Shown here piece by piece: positions 1-8,619 of a DNA stretch of 64,000 nucleotides; positions within the stretch are counted from its first letter, which is position 1, and each line of letters begins with the position of its first letter. Both the position numbers and the translations under genes were made by a program. Origin of the DNA: Glycomyces harbinensis. Its GTDB lineage: Bacteria; Actinomycetota; Actinomycetes; Mycobacteriales; Micromonosporaceae. The stretch covers positions 496,001 through 560,000 of the forward strand of contig NZ_FNAD01000001.1 of the NCBI RefSeq assembly GCF_900101745.1. The letters run 5' to 3'. The notes below the pieces were generated by a model. It was not told where the DNA came from. It did no database searches and saw only the letters and a list, made by a program, of their open reading frames with translations.

Positions 1-2
1 CC

Positions 3-248
3 GTGACGTTGACGTATGAGGACGGCGAGTGGTCGATCGCGGCCGCGCGCGGTGCCCGCACGGTCGTCAAGGGCGCCAAGGTCGCCCATACGAACGCGCT
101 GGCGATGTGCCAGTCGTCGGGTTCGGACGAGGTTGCCGAGGTCGTCTCGGAGGTGGTGGAGAAGATCCGCTCTGAGGCGGCTGAGGAGGCGGCGCGGTTG
201 CGTCGCCAGCTCGACGAGGCCGAGGCGCGGTTGGCGGAGTTGAAGTAG
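3..248 (+). CDS. C-terminal part of a hypothetical (DUF6319-like) protein
   Basis: The frame is open from the left edge, so the gene probably begins before the window; the GTG at 3 is only the first possible start inside it. The visible 81 residues have a short beta-like stretch (LTYEDGEWSIAA) followed by a charged helix with regular Ala/Glu/Arg spacing (about residues 45-80) that looks like a coiled coil. From memory this pattern resembles the C-terminus of actinobacterial DUF6319 proteins, whose function is unknown. No catalytic motif is visible. It is followed by a strong GC hairpin and is convergent with the next gene. Confidence 0.6.
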   Translation: MTLTYEDGEWSIAAARGARTVVKGAKVAHTNALAMCQSSGSDEVAEVVSEVVEKIRSEAAEEAARLRRQLDEAEARLAELK

Positions 249-271
249 CGGTGTTGCCGTAGCAGGGCCGG

Positions 272-303
272 CGGGCCCGGTCGCCGGTGGGCGGCCGGGC
301 CCG
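272..303 (+). terminator. Hairpin after the first gene
   Basis: CGGGCCCGG at 272-280 pairs perfectly with CCGGGCCCG at 295-303 around a 14-base loop. It lies 24 bases after the stop of the left-edge gene, with no T-tract. The rest of 249-487 is GC-rich and I see no gene in it. Confidence 0.5.
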
Positions 304-487
304 TTGGCGTGTTCGGGGTCGGTTCCTCCGGGGGGTGTGGGGCAGGGGGCGGCGAGGGCGCCGGGTGGGTCCGACGGTCGGGCGCACCCCCGGGGGTCGG
401 GGGTGTCGGTTCGCCGAGTCCCCCGGTTGCGGGCGCGCCTGTGGGGTCCGGCAGGCCGGCGCGGTGTCGCTCCCGTGTTCAGGGGCG

Positions 488-1000
488 CTAGTCGCGGGCG
501 TGTTTGATGTAGATCATGACCGCTTCGCGGGTGGTCTTGACGCCCAGGGACTGTCGGGCCGCGGCGATGCGGCGGTTGGCGGTGCGCAGCGACACGAACT
601 CGGCTTCGGCGGCGGCCGCGATGGTCGAGCCCGCCGCGAGGCGCCCCAAGAGCGCGCGCTGCTCGGCGTCGAGGTCGAGGCCGTCGGCGGCCTCGGCTTT
701 GCCGGGGGTGACGCCGAGGGGTCCGACGCGGCGCAGGTCGGCGGCCAGCGCGAGCGCGAGCGCGCCGGAGGCGACCGCGACGATGCCGGCGCCGCGTGCG
801 GCGGCCAGGACCGCTTGGGAGGCGGTGTGGTCGTCGCCGACGGCGCCGTGGCACACCAGGCGCCGCTCGGCGAGGTCCCAGGCCGGTTCCAGGAGTGCGA
901 AGCCGCGGTGGGCCGCCCATCCGGCGGCCGCGCAGCGGCGCACGATGGCGTCCGCGTCGGCTCCGGCTCCGACCACGTGCAGCGGCACCTGCTCGCCCAT
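488..1000 (-). CDS. Stand-alone LuxR-type DNA-binding protein
   Basis: A 170-residue protein. The C-terminal third (about residues 112-165) reads as a LuxR/GerE four-helix HTH: LDAEQRALLGRLAAGSTIAAAA, then a recognition-helix region with SLRTANRRIAAARQSLGV. The N-terminal 110 residues are Ala-rich and fold-ambiguous, possibly a degenerate receiver-like domain; no phospho-acceptor Asp cluster is clear. The ATG at 1000 shares one base with the stop of the upstream LAL gene (TGATG) and has GAGG just before it; the GTG at 1003 is an alternative. Translational coupling suggests that both regulators act in the same circuit. Confidence 0.75.
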   Translation of the reverse strand: MGEQVPLHVVGAGADADAIVRRCAAAGWAAHRGFALLEPAWDLAERRLVCHGAVGDDHTASQAVLAAARGAGIVAVASGALALALAADLRRVGPLGVTPGKAEAADGLDLDAEQRALLGRLAAGSTIAAAAEAEFVSLRTANRRIAAARQSLGVKTTREAVMIYIKHARD

Positions 1001-3432
1001 CACGCCTCACTGCCTTCGTCGATCGCCGCGTCCAGGAGCACGGCCGCTTCGGTGCGGGTCTTGGCGCCGAGTTTGCGCATGCCCGAGCGGATGTGGGTCT
1101 CCACGGTCTCGGCGGTGATGCCGAGGATCTCGGCGATGCGCCGGGAGGGGTGTCCGGCGGCGACGTGGCGCAGGACTTCGGTTTCGCGGTCGGTCAGGCC
1201 CCCGCCGCCGCGGGCGGAGCGCCGGTCGCGGCGGATGTCGTGTTTGCGCAGGCCGCGGCGGGCCCGTCCGGCCAGGACGATGAGGCCGTGTTCGTCGGCG
1301 ATGCGTTCGGCCGCTTCGAGGGCGGCGACGGCGGCGCGGGGGTCGCCGGAGTGGACGGCCAGGGCGAGGAGGCAGCGGACCTGTTCGCGGGCGGCCAGGC
1401 CGTCCCAGGCGGTCGCGGCCTGCGCGAAGGGGCCGGGTGCGGCCTTGTCCCAGGCGTTGAGGGTCGTGGCGACGGGGGCGGGCCAGGGGGTGTGGTCGGC
1501 GGCGACGGGGTCGGTGCCGGTGTCGTAGGCGATCCACCGGCCGGTGATGTGGGCGAGGCCGCCGACCAGGCCCGGGCGGGCTTGGGGGGCTTCGGGTCCG
1601 GGTTGGCCGTCGAGCCAGGCGGTCTCGTGTTCGAGCCAGGAGACGAGGCCGTCGAGGGCCGCGGGGGCGTCGTGGAGGCGCGCGAGTCGGGCGCGGGCGG
1701 CGCCCAGGGCGCCGGTGTCGGCTTCGGCGAGGGCGATCGCGGCGTCGATGAGCGTGTCGGCGACCGCCGGGAGGGCGTGGTCGGCGAGGGATTGGGCGGC
1801 GGCGATGACGTTGTCGAGGCCGGTGCCGGACAGGACCAGGCACCAGGCGGCGGCGGCCAGGAAGCGGGTCTGCCACGAGTAGGCGCCCGCGGCGCCGGCG
1901 CGGTCGGCGGCTTCGTGGGCGACGGCTTCGGCTTCGACCAGGCGGGCGGCGTCGGCGAGGGCGATGACGCGCGACCACGCGCACCATGATGCGGTCGTCG
2001 CGTCGCCGGCGTCGCGGGCGAGTGCTTCGGCGATCGCGAGCGCGTCGGGGTCGTCGCCGGCGAGGGCGGCGGCGAGCCCGGGGTGGTCGATGTGGGGCCG
2101 GTCGGTGAGGATCGCGGCGGCGAGGGCGTCCCGTTCGTCGCCCCGGGCGCACAGCAGGCGCAGCTGGTCGGTTTCGGGGCCCGGTGGGGCGTCGTCGAGG
2201 GCGGTGCGGGCGCGGGGGGTCTCGCCGATGGCCAGCAGCGCCCAGGCGCGGGCGAGGGCGGCGTCGCCGCCTGTGGGGGCGCGGTCGAGGACGTGCAGGG
2301 CCGCGCGGGTGCGTCCGGCTTCGAGGGCGGCGCGGGCGGCCGCGACGGCGTGGGCGGGGTCGAGTTCGGCCGCCAGGAGCAGCGCTTCGGCCCGGATCTG
2401 GGGGCTGGTGTTCTCGGCGGCGGCCAGCGCGGCGGTCAGGGCGGGGCCGGGGAGGCCGGCGGCGTGGGCGTGGCGGGCCGATTCGACGCCGACGGTCGCT
2501 TCGGCGAGGTGCTCGTGCATGGACCGGCGCGCGTCGGGTTCGAGGATGCCCGCGGCGATCTCGGCCATCCACGGGCTCGCCGGGCGCAGGTGCGCGCCTT
2601 CGGCGACGGCCAGGCCGGCGTCGAGGAGGATCGGTGCGCCTTCGCCGAGGAGGGTGGGGTGGGCGGGGCGTCCGAGCAGGCCCAGGGCGGCCAGGGCGGT
2701 GCGCCCGGCCCGGGGCAGGTCGGCGATCGCGGCGGCCGCCGCGGAGGCGGGGTCGCCGGGGTCGGCGAGGTCGACGTCGTCGGGTTCTTGGTGCGCGGCC
2801 CGTTTGGCGAGCGCGGTGAGCGCGAGCGGGTTCCCGCCGGCGCGGGCGGCGAGGGCCGCGACGCGGGTCGGCGCGAGCGCGGGTGCGGCTTCGGCCACCA
2901 GTTGCACGGCTTCGAGGTCGGTCAGGGGCGGCACGGAGATGACGGTGGCGCCTTCCAGGAGGCGGGCGAGGGCGTCCTCGCCGAGCCGGTTGGGCGTGCG
3001 CAGGGCGGCGGCGACGGGCAGGCGCTGGGCCAGGACGGGCAGGACGGCGAGGGTGGCCGCGTCGCACCATTGGAGGTCGTCGATGACCAGCAGGCCCCCG
3101 CGGGTGCGCGAGTAGACCGCTTCGGCCAGCAGGGGGAGGTCGTCGGCGGGCATGCGCGCCCGCGTGGCCCGCTCCAGGGCGAGCGCGGGGGCGCCCGAGA
3201 GCGTCGCGAGTCCCCCGCCGGCGTGCACGGGGCGCTTGGAGGCGCGTGCGAGGCGCTCCAGCAGGCGCGTGCGCCCCGAACCGGGCGGGCCGGTCACGAC
3301 CACCAGGCCCGGGCCGGCCAGTGCGCCCGCCATGGCGCGCAACGCATCGTCGCGGTCGCCGGGGCCCCCGGGCGGGGGCGTGGCGGCGGGACGGGACGGG
3401 GCCAGTCCGGTGGTGGGCGGCGGGGCGGCCAA
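1000..3432 (-). CDS. LAL-family ATP-binding LuxR transcriptional regulator
   Basis: An 810-residue regulator of the large ATP-binding LuxR (MalT-like) class. A Walker A-like loop (GPPGSGRTRL, about residues 49-58) and a Walker B (LLVIDDLQW, about 114-122) define an N-terminal STAND-type ATPase. A long Ala-rich helical region follows, as in the repeat sensor part of LALs. The C-terminus has a LuxR HTH (LTDRETEVLRHVAAG ... IAEILGITAETVETHI). The start is TTG at 3432, chosen because AAGGAG lies five bases upstream. In family members ATP and an inducer control oligomerisation and promoter binding. Targets are unknown; the divergent GTPase operon at 3607 is the obvious candidate. Confidence 0.88.
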   Translation of the reverse strand: MAAPPPTTGLAPSRPAATPPPGGPGDRDDALRAMAGALAGPGLVVVTGPPGSGRTRLLERLARASKRPVHAGGGLATLSGAPALALERATRARMPADDLPLLAEAVYSRTRGGLLVIDDLQWCDAATLAVLPVLAQRLPVAAALRTPNRLGEDALARLLEGATVISVPPLTDLEAVQLVAEAAPALAPTRVAALAARAGGNPLALTALAKRAAHQEPDDVDLADPGDPASAAAAAIADLPRAGRTALAALGLLGRPAHPTLLGEGAPILLDAGLAVAEGAHLRPASPWMAEIAAGILEPDARRSMHEHLAEATVGVESARHAHAAGLPGPALTAALAAAENTSPQIRAEALLLAAELDPAHAVAAARAALEAGRTRAALHVLDRAPTGGDAALARAWALLAIGETPRARTALDDAPPGPETDQLRLLCARGDERDALAAAILTDRPHIDHPGLAAALAGDDPDALAIAEALARDAGDATTASWCAWSRVIALADAARLVEAEAVAHEAADRAGAAGAYSWQTRFLAAAAWCLVLSGTGLDNVIAAAQSLADHALPAVADTLIDAAIALAEADTGALGAARARLARLHDAPAALDGLVSWLEHETAWLDGQPGPEAPQARPGLVGGLAHITGRWIAYDTGTDPVAADHTPWPAPVATTLNAWDKAAPGPFAQAATAWDGLAAREQVRCLLALAVHSGDPRAAVAALEAAERIADEHGLIVLAGRARRGLRKHDIRRDRRSARGGGGLTDRETEVLRHVAAGHPSRRIAEILGITAETVETHIRSGMRKLGAKTRTEAAVLLDAAIDEGSEA

Positions 3433-3606
3433 GGGGGCTCCTTACGCTGTGGCACGAATGGGGGAGGCGGTTATAGGGCTGCAGTTTGTATCGTCGTCTT
3501 GTCGACGGTTCGCCGACGCCTCTCATGATATTGCGGATGCTTCGATGCCGCAGACCGGCGTCGGCGGCTGGAGCGCCGAGACGATGGAGAGGGTGGACGC
3601 GGGGGC

Positions 3607-5097
3607 ATGGTGGCAGGGCAACTCACCACGAGTGTGGCGGGCATGTGCGAGGAACTGGCCGGCAAGGTCAGCGCCGCCTCTCGCCCCGTGGTCGAGGACG
3701 TGGCCTCCCGGCTCGGGCAGCCGCTGCGCGTCGCGGTCGCCGGGCGCCTCAAAGCGGGAAAGTCCACGCTCGTCAACGCGTTGATCGGGCGGCGGGTCGC
3801 GCCGACCGCCGCCGGGGAGTGCACCCGGGTGGTCACCCAGTTCCGGTACGGGCCCGCCGACCGGGTCGACGTGATCGCCCGCAACGGCACCAAGCACGCC
3901 GTGCCCCTCGACGCTTCGGGGATGATCCCCACTTCGTTGCCGATCCCGGCCGATGAGGCCGCGATGATCGACGTGCAGTTGTCCTCGGACCGCCTGCGCG
4001 ATCTGACGGTGGTCGACACGCCCGGCCTCCAGTCGGTCAACACCGACATCTCCGAGGCCGCCCGCGAGATGCTCTTCGCCGCCCCGATCGCCGACGACGT
4101 CGACGACGACTCCCGGGCCGCCGTCGAATCGGCCGAGGCGATCATCTACGTCTTCACCCAGCAGGTCAGGGCCGACGACGTCGAAGCGCTCGAGGCGTTC
4201 TCCAAGGCCTCCCAGCAGCTGTCGTCCTCCCCCATGAACGCGTTGGGCCTGTACAACAAGGCCGACAAGCTCGCTCCCGGGCCCGGGCAGGACCCCTGGC
4301 CGATCGCCGGGCCGATCGCCGGCGACCAGGCCGCGGTCCTGCGCCGCGCGGTGTGCGACGTCGTCCCCGTCGTGGGCCTGCTGGCCGAGACGGCCGAGGC
4401 GGGACTGCTGACGGCCGCCGACTGCGAGGCCCTGCGCACCCTCGCCGGCCTCGACGAGGACAAGCGGGCCCTCATGCTCGCCTCCGCGGGGCTGTTCCTC
4501 AACACCGAGGGGCCCGTCGACCAGCACCAGCGCCAGCGCCTGCTCGAGCGCCTCGACCTGTACGGCATCCACTTCGCGATCGCCCACCTGGGCGCGAACC
4601 CGCACCTGGCGACCGGGGAGCTCGTGCGGCTGCTGTTCGCGGCCTCGGGGTTCCCGCGCCTGCGCACGACGCTGCACCAGATCTTCGGGGTCCGTGCCGA
4701 CGTCATCAAGGCCGGGTGGGCCCTGGGGCGCCTGGACGCCGCCGCGGCCTCGGGCCCGGCCGCCGACCGCGACCTGCTGCGGGGCGCGGTCGAGTCGATC
4801 GTCGCCCGCCCCGAATACCACCGCCTGCCGCTGCTGGAAGCGGCCGCGCAGGTCACCACCGGGCAGGTCGCCCTGCCCGAGGCCATGGAAGCCGAAGTCG
4901 CCCGCCTGGCGCTCACCGACGACGCCGGCGTCGTCCTGGGCCTGCCCGGTGAGGCGCGCCCGCAGCTGCGCCGCGCCGCCATCGAGGCGGCCGCGCGCTG
5001 GCGGGCGTTCGCCAACGGCGGGGCCACCCCGTCCCAGGCGCGGGTGGCGAACGTGGTGCATCGTGGGTTTCATCTGCTGGCGCAGCGGCTCGGATGA
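3607..5097 (+). CDS. Dynamin-like GTPase, first of a pair
   Basis: A 496-residue P-loop GTPase of the bacterial dynamin-like group. G1 is GRLKAGKS at residues 46-53, G2 probably Thr73 (ECTRVVT), G3 DTPG at 137-140 and G4 NKAD at 217-220. The remaining 270 residues are helical, with no obvious membrane segment. Bacterial dynamin-like proteins typically work as adjacent pairs that remodel membranes; actinobacterial examples include IniA/IniC and the Streptomyces DynA/DynB septum proteins. Here the partner at 5708 carries the hydrophobic stretch. The ATG at 3607 has no strong Shine-Dalgarno; a later start at Met13 would still keep G1. It heads a four-gene overlapping operon divergent from the LAL regulator. 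Confidence 0.88.
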   Translation: MVAGQLTTSVAGMCEELAGKVSAASRPVVEDVASRLGQPLRVAVAGRLKAGKSTLVNALIGRRVAPTAAGECTRVVTQFRYGPADRVDVIARNGTKHAVPLDASGMIPTSLPIPADEAAMIDVQLSSDRLRDLTVVDTPGLQSVNTDISEAAREMLFAAPIADDVDDDSRAAVESAEAIIYVFTQQVRADDVEALEAFSKASQQLSSSPMNALGLYNKADKLAPGPGQDPWPIAGPIAGDQAAVLRRAVCDVVPVVGLLAETAEAGLLTAADCEALRTLAGLDEDKRALMLASAGLFLNTEGPVDQHQRQRLLERLDLYGIHFAIAHLGANPHLATGELVRLLFAASGFPRLRTTLHQIFGVRADVIKAGWALGRLDAAAASGPAADRDLLRGAVESIVARPEYHRLPLLEAAAQVTTGQVALPEAMEAEVARLALTDDAGVVLGLPGEARPQLRRAAIEAAARWRAFANGGATPSQARVANVVHRGFHLLAQRLG

Positions 5098-5132
5098 CCG
5101 GCCACCGCCTTGAACGACCGAAGGAGAGCACA

Positions 5133-5711
5133 GTGACGAATCGACTCGGCGGACCGCTGGTAGGGGCCCTCGCCGGCCTCGCCGCCGCGGGCCTGGGCGC
5201 GGTGTTCCTCACCGTCGACGGGTTCGATGCGCGCACCTTGGCCATCGGGGCCGGATCGGTCCTGGTCACCGCCGTCGTCGCCGCCCTCGCCGGCCGGTCG
5301 ATCACGTCGGCGGCCCCCGCCGCCGCGGTCCCGTTCGCGCCGGCGCCCGGTACGGGCGGGGCCTCGGGTCCCATTCCGGTCGGGCAGCTCGCCGACGGCG
5401 CCCGCTCGGCGCAGAACTCGGCCGACCGGACGGTCCTGGTCGAGGCGTGCATCTGGATGCGGGACCGCGCGACGTCCCCGGCGCTGGCCCAGCACCTCGA
5501 CGGCGCGTTCACGAAGGTCGGTGTGGCCCAGGTCGATGCGACCGGGCAGCGGTTCGATCCGGCCGTGCACGAGGCGGGGTCGGTCATCGCGGCCTCCACG
5601 CCGGCCGAGGACGGCATCATCGCGCGCACCGAGACGCCCGGGTACATCGACCGGGGCCGTCTGCTGCGCCACCCGATCGTGACGGTCTTTCGCGGGCAGG
5701 TGCGGGCATGA
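5133..5711 (+). CDS. Membrane-anchored GrpE-like protein
   Basis: A 192-residue protein. Two hydrophobic segments (about residues 7-29 and 35-55) form an N-terminal hairpin anchor, followed by a Pro/Ala linker. Residues about 100-187 resemble the short helix and beta-wing of the Hsp70 nucleotide exchange factor GrpE: FDPAVHEA, then a turn, GYIDRGRLLRHPIVTV, matching the GrpE pattern FDP..HEA ... GY...GR.(I/L)R.A.V.V. The long dimerising coiled coil of true GrpE is absent. GTG at 5133 is preferred because AAGGAG lies at 5121-5126; ATG at 5094 overlaps the previous stop and would add 13 residues. It sits between two dynamin-like GTPases. Function is inferred: a membrane cochaperone or scaffold. 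Confidence 0.78.
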   Translation: MTNRLGGPLVGALAGLAAAGLGAVFLTVDGFDARTLAIGAGSVLVTAVVAALAGRSITSAAPAAAVPFAPAPGTGGASGPIPVGQLADGARSAQNSADRTVLVEACIWMRDRATSPALAQHLDGAFTKVGVAQVDATGQRFDPAVHEAGSVIAASTPAEDGIIARTETPGYIDRGRLLRHPIVTVFRGQVRA

Positions 5712-7618
5712 CCGACACCGCTACTCCGGCGCAGAGTCAGGCGCCGGCGAAGAAGGCCGCGGCGAAGCCGAACCCGGCGCAGCAGATCCACAAGTTGTGC
5801 GTCAAGGCCGCCAAGGCCGGCAACGCGTCGCTGCGCACCGTTGACGCGCGTGCGGCGGCGGAGGTCGACGAGGTCACGCGCTGGCAGCCGGACAAGCCGG
5901 TGGCCGTGGTCGTGGGCGAGACCAAGCGCGGCAAGTCGTCGCTGGTGAACGCCCTGTTGGGGATGCCGGGGTTGTCGCCGGTGGACGCGCAGGTCGCCAC
6001 GACGGCGTACCTGGAGTTCGCGTGGGCCGACCAGGCGTCGGTGCGCGCCTGGCAGCCCGGTGCGGCCGACCCGATGCTGTTGGGCGTGGGCGACCTGCGC
6101 AACTGGGCGACCCGGTTGGGCACCATGCCCCCGGGGATGGTGCCGCCGCGGCGGATGCTGGTGGGGCACCCTTCGGCGCTGCTCAAGCACATGTCGGTGG
6201 TGGACACGCCCGGTACGGGTGGTCTGGATCCCGACCACGCGCAGATCGCGCTCGAGGCGGTCGCGCGGGCGACGTGCCTGATCATGGTCACCGACGCGTC
6301 GTCGCCGATGGCGAAGACGGAGCTGGACTTCCTCACCGAGGCCTCCAAGCGGGTCAACTTCGTCGTCTTCGCCTTGACGAAGACGGACACGTATCCGGGT
6401 TGGCGCACGGTCATGGAGGAGAACCGCTCGCTCATCGAGGCGCACGCGCCGCGGTTCCGTCATGCGCCGATGTACCCCGTGTCGGCGATGCTCGCCGAGC
6501 ACGCGTTGAACTCCCAGGGGCCCACGCGGGTCGCTCTGGCCCGGGAGTCGGGCATCGGGAAGATGCAGCGGGCCCTGGTCAAGGTCGCCACGGCCGGGAA
6601 GGCGCTGGTCGCGGCGAACGTGGTGCGCGCGGTGCGCACCGAGTTCCAGCGCCTGGCCGTCTCCGCGGCCGAGGACATGAAGGCCTACGACCCCGATCCT
6701 GAGGCCGCCAACCGGTTGAAGGAGGAGAAGAAGCAGGCTTTGGCGTTGCGGCGCACCGAGACGAAGAAGGCGAACCTGGCCTTGCGCGTGGAGACGCAGC
6801 GGGCCAAGATCGAGGTGCAGGGGCGGTTGCGCACGCACCTGGCCGAGCTCGAAGAGGCCCTGTTGGACGAGGTCGAGAAGGCGAACAAGGCCGCGCTCGA
6901 ATCGCTGCCCCAGCGCGTGGACATCGCCTTGCAGGGCATCGCGGCGCGGTTGTCGGGCGAGTTGCATCAGCGGTTCGTGCTGTTGGCCGAGCGCGTGCTG
7001 CGCCAGGTGTTCAACGACGACGAGCTGCGCGGGGCGACGAACTCGATCTCCGCGGGCCTGCGCACGGCCGCCTCGGGGCGGGCGAGGCGCGACGCCTCCT
7101 CGGACGGGGCGCTGCTGATGGCGTCGTCGGCGGGTGTGGCCATGATGGCCGGTCGCGCGGTGACCATGGGTGCGGGCGCGATCGGCCTGGGTGCGCTCGG
7201 GGGGATCGGCGCGGTCGCCCTGTCGGCCTCCGGTATCGGCGTCGGGTTGGCGGCGGCGGCGTTCCTGTTGTACCGGCGCAAGATCCAGGGCAACCGCCAG
7301 GCGGCCAAGCAGTGGATCCAGCGGATCGTCGCCGAGGCGCGGGCGAACCTCAACGAGGAGATCAGCTTCCGGTTCACCGAGGTCGAGTTCGTCTTCAACT
7401 CCACGCTCGACGACGCCTTGGAGCGCCGGGCCGCCGAGTTCGACGCGCGCATCTCCGCGGCCGAGAACGCCCAGAAGGCCGACCAGGCCGCCCGGGCGAA
7501 GAAGCAGGCCGCGCTCAAGCAGCGCCGCGACTCCATGGCCTCCAAGGTCAAACAGCTCGACGAGGTGCTCGCGAAGGCTCGCACGCTCGTCCCAGGCGAG
7601 GAGGTAGTCGATGGATGA
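5708..7618 (+). CDS. Dynamin-like GTPase, second of a pair, with membrane segment
   Basis: A 636-residue GTPase. An Ala/Lys/Pro-rich leader is followed by G1 GETKRGKS at residues 70-77, a G2 candidate in QVATTAY, G3 DTPG at 166-169 and G4 TKTD at 224-227. Charged coiled-coil regions (about 335-395 and 590-630) flank a Gly/Ala-rich hydrophobic stretch at about 467-522 that could be a paddle or transmembrane hairpin, as in bacterial dynamin-like proteins. The ATG at 5708 overlaps the previous stop by four bases; an upstream extension of the frame to 5447 only overlaps the GrpE-like gene. It probably forms a heteromeric membrane-remodelling machine with the GTPase at 3607. Confidence 0.88.
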   Translation: MTDTATPAQSQAPAKKAAAKPNPAQQIHKLCVKAAKAGNASLRTVDARAAAEVDEVTRWQPDKPVAVVVGETKRGKSSLVNALLGMPGLSPVDAQVATTAYLEFAWADQASVRAWQPGAADPMLLGVGDLRNWATRLGTMPPGMVPPRRMLVGHPSALLKHMSVVDTPGTGGLDPDHAQIALEAVARATCLIMVTDASSPMAKTELDFLTEASKRVNFVVFALTKTDTYPGWRTVMEENRSLIEAHAPRFRHAPMYPVSAMLAEHALNSQGPTRVALARESGIGKMQRALVKVATAGKALVAANVVRAVRTEFQRLAVSAAEDMKAYDPDPEAANRLKEEKKQALALRRTETKKANLALRVETQRAKIEVQGRLRTHLAELEEALLDEVEKANKAALESLPQRVDIALQGIAARLSGELHQRFVLLAERVLRQVFNDDELRGATNSISAGLRTAASGRARRDASSDGALLMASSAGVAMMAGRAVTMGAGAIGLGALGGIGAVALSASGIGVGLAAAAFLLYRRKIQGNRQAAKQWIQRIVAEARANLNEEISFRFTEVEFVFNSTLDDALERRAAEFDARISAAENAQKADQAARAKKQAALKQRRDSMASKVKQLDEVLAKARTLVPGEEVVDG

Positions 7619-8105
7619 GTACGATCCGTTCGACCCCGAGTCGAACACCCCTGACTTCGAGGGCGCCGATCTGGACGATGCGGACGCCCCCGGCTTGGAC
7701 GACTTCGACGACGGCGAGGTTCCCGGCGAGGACGACCTCGAAGGGTTCGCCTTCGACGGCGAGGCCGGTCTCGACGACGTGGACGACCTCGACGGCGAGT
7801 TCGCCGAATACGACGACACCGACGTGGAGGACGGCGTGGAGGCCGAGGCGGCCGGGGACGAGGCGCCGTACGCGGCGACCTATGAGGACCTGCTGCTGGA
7901 CGAGGCCGACAACCCGCCGTCGTTCCCGCCCGAGTTGGACCTGGACGTGCCCGAGCCGGTCGACGGCTACCCGTGGGTCGACCTGGACGCCCTCGGGCAG
8001 GTCGAGGCCGAGCCGTGGGTGAACTCGGTCGAGGCCTCCGAGTACGCGATCGCCGACATCGACGACCCGGCCGCCTCCGCGCTCGCGCGGTTCTGGCAGT
8101 CCTGA
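7611..8105 (+). CDS. Extremely acidic hypothetical protein
   Basis: A 164-residue protein with 57 Asp/Glu and, by my count, a single basic residue (Arg near the C-terminus), rich in Phe/Tyr/Pro placed among the acids. The first 90 residues look disordered; the C-terminal half has aromatic-hydrophobic patches (PYAATYEDLLLDE, DGYPWVDLDAL, ALARFWQS) that could be short binding motifs. ATG at 7611 overlaps the GTPase stop by eight bases and follows a GAGGAGG site, so its expression is coupled to the GTPases. I do not recognise a family. A regulator or spacer that docks on the basic surfaces of the GTPases is a guess. Confidence 0.8.
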   Translation: MDEYDPFDPESNTPDFEGADLDDADAPGLDDFDDGEVPGEDDLEGFAFDGEAGLDDVDDLDGEFAEYDDTDVEDGVEAEAAGDEAPYAATYEDLLLDEADNPPSFPPELDLDVPEPVDGYPWVDLDALGQVEAEPWVNSVEASEYAIADIDDPAASALARFWQS

Positions 8106-8619
8106 CCCGCACCCCGCAGGCCGGCCCCGGCACGCCGCCCGCGCGAGTGGACCCGCAGTAGGCGCGTCGCGCCCTCGCCCGGACGGTATGCGCGGGTGCG
8201 GGACCGGATGGTGCCGGATGGTACTTGTCGAGGCAGTTCGCATCGGCAATGGTGACCGTCCCGGTCTTGCACTGTCCGAAGTCGCCTCACCGCGCGCAGT
8301 GCGGCAATGGCGCATCGAATGCGCGGTGGTCGCACGAACCGCCGCGAACGCCGATTACGCCCGTGGCCGTGGAGGATTTGCGCAGGCCGCAGCGCCCGCG
8401 AGTACCGCCCGGATCGCCGCCGCCTCACTCCACAGTGTCACCGCCGCCGTATCGTGTGGTGGCACTCGGGTGACGATGAAGTGAAAAACTCGGACCTGGC
8501 GACACCGAAAGGGGCGAACCGGCGGTAGATTGGCTCCATTACCGTCGAGACCGACGCCCGATTCCCCCTCGCCGGGCACCGGCCCGTCCCCGCACGACCG
8601 ACCGACCGGGAGCCGCGTG
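8106..8619 (+). other. Noncoding gap between the GTPase operon and the J-domain gene
   Basis: About 510 bases without a convincing gene. Short open frames here (for example 8188-8484) have Arg/Ala-biased translations and no ribosome binding site. The last 150 bases are less GC-rich and include GTGAAAAACTCGG and a TAGATT box at 8527-8532, a possible -10 for the J-domain gene with a 5' leader of about 80 bases. No terminator with a clear stem and T-tract is visible directly after the acidic gene. Confidence 0.5.

Noticed and set aside
5447-5707. N-terminal extension of the second GTPase
   Set aside because: It lies inside the GrpE-like gene in another frame; ATG 5708 with the ATGA overlap fits better.
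8188-8484. 98-codon ORF in the gap after the acidic gene
   Set aside because: No ribosome binding site, no recognisable protein character, overlapping frames of similar quality.
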